Origin: Novosphingobium sp.
GTDB taxonomy: Bacteria > Pseudomonadota > Alphaproteobacteria > Sphingomonadales > Sphingomonadaceae
NCBI RefSeq assembly: GCF_039595395.1
Contig: NZ_JBCNLP010000001.1
Span: 434,001 to 498,000 of the forward strand
DNA: 64,000 nucleotides
Direction of reading: 5' to 3'
Position 1 is the first letter of the stretch. Every line of letters starts with the position of its first letter. Positions 61,218-64,000 of the stretch are shown here, piece by piece. Position numbers and translations under genes: made by a program. The notes below the pieces were generated by a model. That model saw only the letters and a program-made list of their open reading frames with translations, was not told where the DNA came from and searched no databases.

Positions 61218-62726
61218 GTGACCCGTATCGCCAATTCCGCCCTGCGTGCCAAAGTGACCAGCGCCGCAGAAGCCGCCGCCATGATCCGCCCCGGCGACAC
61301 GGTGGGGATGAGCGGCTTCACCGGCTCGGGCTATCCCAAGGCCGTGCCCATCGCCCTGGCCGAGCGTATCGAGGCTGCCCACGCCGCCGGAGACGATTTC
61401 CGCGTCCGCGTCTGGACCGGCGCCTCGACCGGCCCGGAGCTGGATGCGGCGCTGGCCAAGGTGGACGGCATCGAGTTTCGCCTGCCCTACAACTCCGACC
61501 CCATCGCCCGCGAGAAGATCAACAGCGGGAAGATGGATTACTTCGACATGCACCTGTCGCAGGTCGCGCCGATGGCGTGGCAGGGTTTTCTGGGCAAGCT
61601 GGATGTCGCTCTGGTCGAGGTGGCGGGGATCAACCCCGATGGCTCGCTGATCCCGTCCTCATCAGTCGGCAACAACAAGACCTGGCTGGACCGCGCCGAC
61701 AAGGTCATCCTTGAGGTCAACCGCTGGCAGTCCCCCGCGCTGGAGGGTATCCACGACATCTATTACGGCACCCAGCTTCCCCCGCAGCGCGTGCCCATCC
61801 CCCTGCTGCGCGCGGACGACCGCATCGGCTCGAACTATTTCACCGTCGACCCCGCCAAGGTGGTGGCCATCGTCGAAACCGACGCGCCCGACCGCAACCT
61901 GCCCTTCAGCGCGCCCGATGCCTCGGCCAATGCCATCGCCGCCCATCTGATGGAGTTCTTCGCCCATGAGGTGAAGGTGGGCCGCATGCCGGTCAATCTG
62001 CTGCCCCTGCAGTCGGGCGTGGGCAACATCGCCAATGCGGTGCTCTCCGGGCTGGTCGACAGCCCCTTCACCAACATGACCAGCTTCACCGAAGTCATTC
62101 AGGACGGCATGATCGACCTGCTCGACACCGGCAAGCTGCGCATGGCCTCCGCCACGGCCTTCTCGCTCAGCCCCGAGGCGGCGGCGCGGGTGAACGCGGA
62201 CATGGCCCGCTACCGCGACAAGATGATCCTGCGCCCGCAGGAAATCAGCAACCACCCCGAGCTGATCCGCCGCCTGGGCTGCATCGCCATGAATGGCCTG
62301 ATCGAGGCCGACATCTACGGCAACGTCAACTCCACCCACGTCATGGGCAGCCGCATCCAGAACGGCATCGGCGGCAGCGGAGACTTCGCCCGCAACGCCT
62401 ATGTCTCGATCTTTATGACGCCCAGCACCGCGAAGGGCGGCAAGATCAGCGCCATCGTGCCCCAGGCCAGCCATGTGGACCATATCACGCAGGACGTGCA
62501 GGTGATCGTCACCGAGCAGGGGCTGGCGGATCTGCGCGGGCTGTCGCCCCGCCAGCGGGCGCAGGTGATCATCGCCAATTGCGCTCACCCGACGTTCCGG
62601 CCCATGCTGGAGGATTATTATGCGCGGGCGCTGAAGGGGTCTTATGGATTGCAGAGCCCGTCCCTGCCCGGCGAGGCCCTGAGCTGGCATCAGCGGTTTA
62701 TCGAAACCGGGTCGATGCTGGTTTAA
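61218..62726 (+). CDS. Acetyl-CoA hydrolase/transferase-family CoA-transferase
   Basis: A 502-residue protein of the ScpC/SucC-type family (succinate or propionate:CoA transferases). Visible blocks are GDTVGMSGFTGSGYPKAVP, EVAGINPDGSLIPSSSVGN, the catalytic Glu at about residue 292 in TSFTEVIQDG and GGSGDFARNAYVSIFMTPS. It passes CoA between acids such as succinate, acetate and propionate. The start is a GTG with AGGAGG upstream. A repeat element follows 21 bases after the stop. Confidence 0.92.
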   Translation: MTRIANSALRAKVTSAAEAAAMIRPGDTVGMSGFTGSGYPKAVPIALAERIEAAHAAGDDFRVRVWTGASTGPELDAALAKVDGIEFRLPYNSDPIAREKINSGKMDYFDMHLSQVAPMAWQGFLGKLDVALVEVAGINPDGSLIPSSSVGNNKTWLDRADKVILEVNRWQSPALEGIHDIYYGTQLPPQRVPIPLLRADDRIGSNYFTVDPAKVVAIVETDAPDRNLPFSAPDASANAIAAHLMEFFAHEVKVGRMPVNLLPLQSGVGNIANAVLSGLVDSPFTNMTSFTEVIQDGMIDLLDTGKLRMASATAFSLSPEAAARVNADMARYRDKMILRPQEISNHPELIRRLGCIAMNGLIEADIYGNVNSTHVMGSRIQNGIGGSGDFARNAYVSIFMTPSTAKGGKISAIVPQASHVDHITQDVQVIVTEQGLADLRGLSPRQRAQVIIANCAHPTFRPMLEDYYARALKGSYGLQSPSLPGEALSWHQRFIETGSMLV

Positions 62727-62747
62727 GGGTTTCGAAGAAAAGAGAAA

Positions 62748-62979
62748 TGCGAGGGCCATCGCCCTCGCGCTCCCTTTAATGTCTGCGTTGCGCATCGGGT
62801 TCGGCCAAGGCGCTTAGTTCGCCGCGCCGCAGGCATTCAAACCATGGGTTGGCGCCGGGGCTTCCTGCCTGCGGCGCCCGAGGTGGCGCAGGTGGAGAGT
62901 TCCCGCACAAGGATCGGGGGTACCACCACCCTATCGCCGGAAGACGTTATGGGAGCGCGAGGGGGTAACCCCCTCGCAT
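62748..62979. repeat. Dispersed palindromic element family I, copy 8 (inverted)
   Basis: Copy in the inverted orientation in the 305-base gap between the CoA-transferase and dienelactone hydrolase genes. The GAGGGCCATCGCCCTC end faces the CoA-transferase stop at 21 bases. The remaining 52 bases before the next start have no clear terminator. Confidence 0.88.
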
Positions 62980-63031
62980 CTTCTCTTCAGACCTTCTTGC
63001 CCAAACCCCAACACCCCGCCACAACACCCCA

Positions 63032-63787
63032 ATGATCCTTCTCAACGACGACCCGACCGACCTGCCCATGCCCGATGGCGTGATGCGCACCCATGTCTTC
63101 CGCCCTGCCGGAGAAGGCCGCTTCCCCGGCGTGGTGCTCTATTCCGAGATCTATCAGGTCACTGCCCCCATCCGCCGCTTGGCGGCCTTTATCGCGGGCC
63201 ATGGCTATGTGGTGGCGGTGCCCGAGGTCTATCACGAGTATGAGGCCCCCGGCACGGTGCTGGCCTATGACCAGCCCGGCACGGATCGGGGCAATGATCT
63301 GAAATTCACCAAGCCGGTCGCGGGTTATGATGCCGATGCGCGCGCCGTGCTGGATTTCCTGCAGGAGCATCCCGCCTGCACCGGACGACTGGCCACCGTG
63401 GGTGTCTGCCTTGGCGGGCATCTGGCCCTGCGCGCGGCGCTGGACCCGCGCGTTCAGGCCAGCGCCTGCTTCTACCCCACCGATGTCCATTCGGGCACGC
63501 TGGGCGAGGGCAGGAATGACGATACGATGGCCCGGCTGGCTGAACTGAAGGCGGAAACGCTGTTCGTCTGGGGGCGGCAGGACCCGCATGTCCCCTTCGC
63601 CGGGCGCGAGGCGATCCGCGCGCGGCTGGAAGAGGTCGGCGCGCGTTACGAATGGCATGAGGTCAATGGCGCCCATGCCTTCCTGCGCGATGAAGGCTAT
63701 CGCTACGATCCTGCGCTGTTTGTGCAGACCACGGGCTGGATGCTGGATCTGTTCGCGCGGGTTCTGAACCGGAGCGGGCAGGCATAG
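63032..63787 (+). CDS. Dienelactone hydrolase-family protein
   Basis: A 251-residue alpha/beta hydrolase with a Cys nucleophile: GVCLGGHLAL (Cys126), WGRQDPHVPF (Asp) and VNGAHAFLRDEGYRYDP (His). FPGVVLYSEIYQVTAPI is the dienelactone hydrolase N-terminal segment. It opens dienelactone or related lactones. No other aromatic degradation genes are adjacent. Confidence 0.88.
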   Translation: MILLNDDPTDLPMPDGVMRTHVFRPAGEGRFPGVVLYSEIYQVTAPIRRLAAFIAGHGYVVAVPEVYHEYEAPGTVLAYDQPGTDRGNDLKFTKPVAGYDADARAVLDFLQEHPACTGRLATVGVCLGGHLALRAALDPRVQASACFYPTDVHSGTLGEGRNDDTMARLAELKAETLFVWGRQDPHVPFAGREAIRARLEEVGARYEWHEVNGAHAFLRDEGYRYDPALFVQTTGWMLDLFARVLNRSGQA

Positions 63788-63882
63788 GGGACTTCTGCCA
63801 TTGGGCAGGGCTGGGGTATTTGAGCCATTGGCCCAGGGGGCGCCCTGTGCATGCTGGGCGGGACTGAGACGAAAGGGATTCC

Positions 63883-64000
63883 ATGCGCCGTCACCTGTAT
63901 TCCACCTTCGCGCTCGCCGGCTTGATGCTGGCCGGCGCGGCAGGCGCCCAGACCTCCACGCCCGCTGCCGCTCCGGCTCCCGGCGAGGCGCCCAAGGTTA
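63883..64000 (+). CDS. Start of an exported protein, truncated by the window
   Basis: 39 residues are visible: a basic start (MRRHLYST), a hydrophobic signal core (FALAGLMLAGAAGA) with a signal-peptidase-like end (AGAQ) and an Ala/Pro-rich linker. The family cannot be told. It lies 95 bases after the dienelactone hydrolase. Confidence 0.6.
   Translation, partial: MRRHLYSTFALAGLMLAGAAGAQTSTPAAAPAPGEAPKV

Overview
The window looks like chromosome of a high-GC alphaproteobacterium of the order Sphingomonadales, most probably Novosphingobium or a close relative. The support is the general stress response set phyR/nepR/ecfG, a GapR-type DUF2312 protein, DUF1244, the yebC-ruvC-ruvA-ruvB order, a PHA synthase with a phasin, and many small redox and hydrolase genes. 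The genus is an inference; no rRNA is present.

Bases 1-7800 are the right end of a podovirus-like prophage. In order it carries the end of an internal virion protein, a beta-helix tail spike, a membrane coiled-coil protein, a holin-like protein, an endolysin, an opposite-strand passenger gene, a nested Rz/Rz1 spanin pair, a small protein, an SGNH hydrolase and a strong terminator. No integrase or att site is visible.

Bases 7930-27300 are housekeeping: a thiamine-phosphate-synthase-like gene; PLP homeostasis protein plus bioF-bioD-bioA (no bioB); pyruvate kinase; GapR; yebC-ruvCAB with an extra gene between ruvA and ruvB; a low-complexity surface protein behind a heavily structured leader; a JmjC-like protein; a LOG protein; thiD; glmM; and a dicarboxylate symporter.

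Bases 27300-31490 hold a complete general stress response locus: ecfG, nepR, a CHASE/HWE-type histidine kinase and phyR. Beside phyR lies a short unannotated transcription unit with an exact EcfG promoter, a C-rich hairpin loop and an intrinsic terminator, which looks like a GsrN-type stress sRNA. A second exact EcfG promoter lies upstream of the phasin gene at 38.5 kb, tying PHA granules to the same regulon.

Bases 31490-43840 carry a GNAT-like protein, a fatty acid hydroxylase-family protein, lptF/lptG, clpS, phasin, phaC, an AlaC-type aminotransferase and glutathione-dependent formaldehyde dehydrogenase. A tRNA-Cys follows. Bases 44130-49400 form a sugar-use module: a LacI regulator, an aldo/keto reductase, a GlcG/HbpS protein and a secreted GH3 glycosidase, with two LacI-type palindromic operators between the divergent units. 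Bases 49400-64000 are an accessory stretch of regulators, hydrolases, redox and periplasmic haem proteins, a CoA-transferase and a dienelactone hydrolase.

The most striking feature not explained by genes is an eight-copy family of 209-259 bp intergenic elements. Each ends in hairpins that are inverted copies of one another, and most lie within about 20 bases of a stop codon. A second, shorter palindromic repeat has two copies, one directly behind the stress sRNA terminator.
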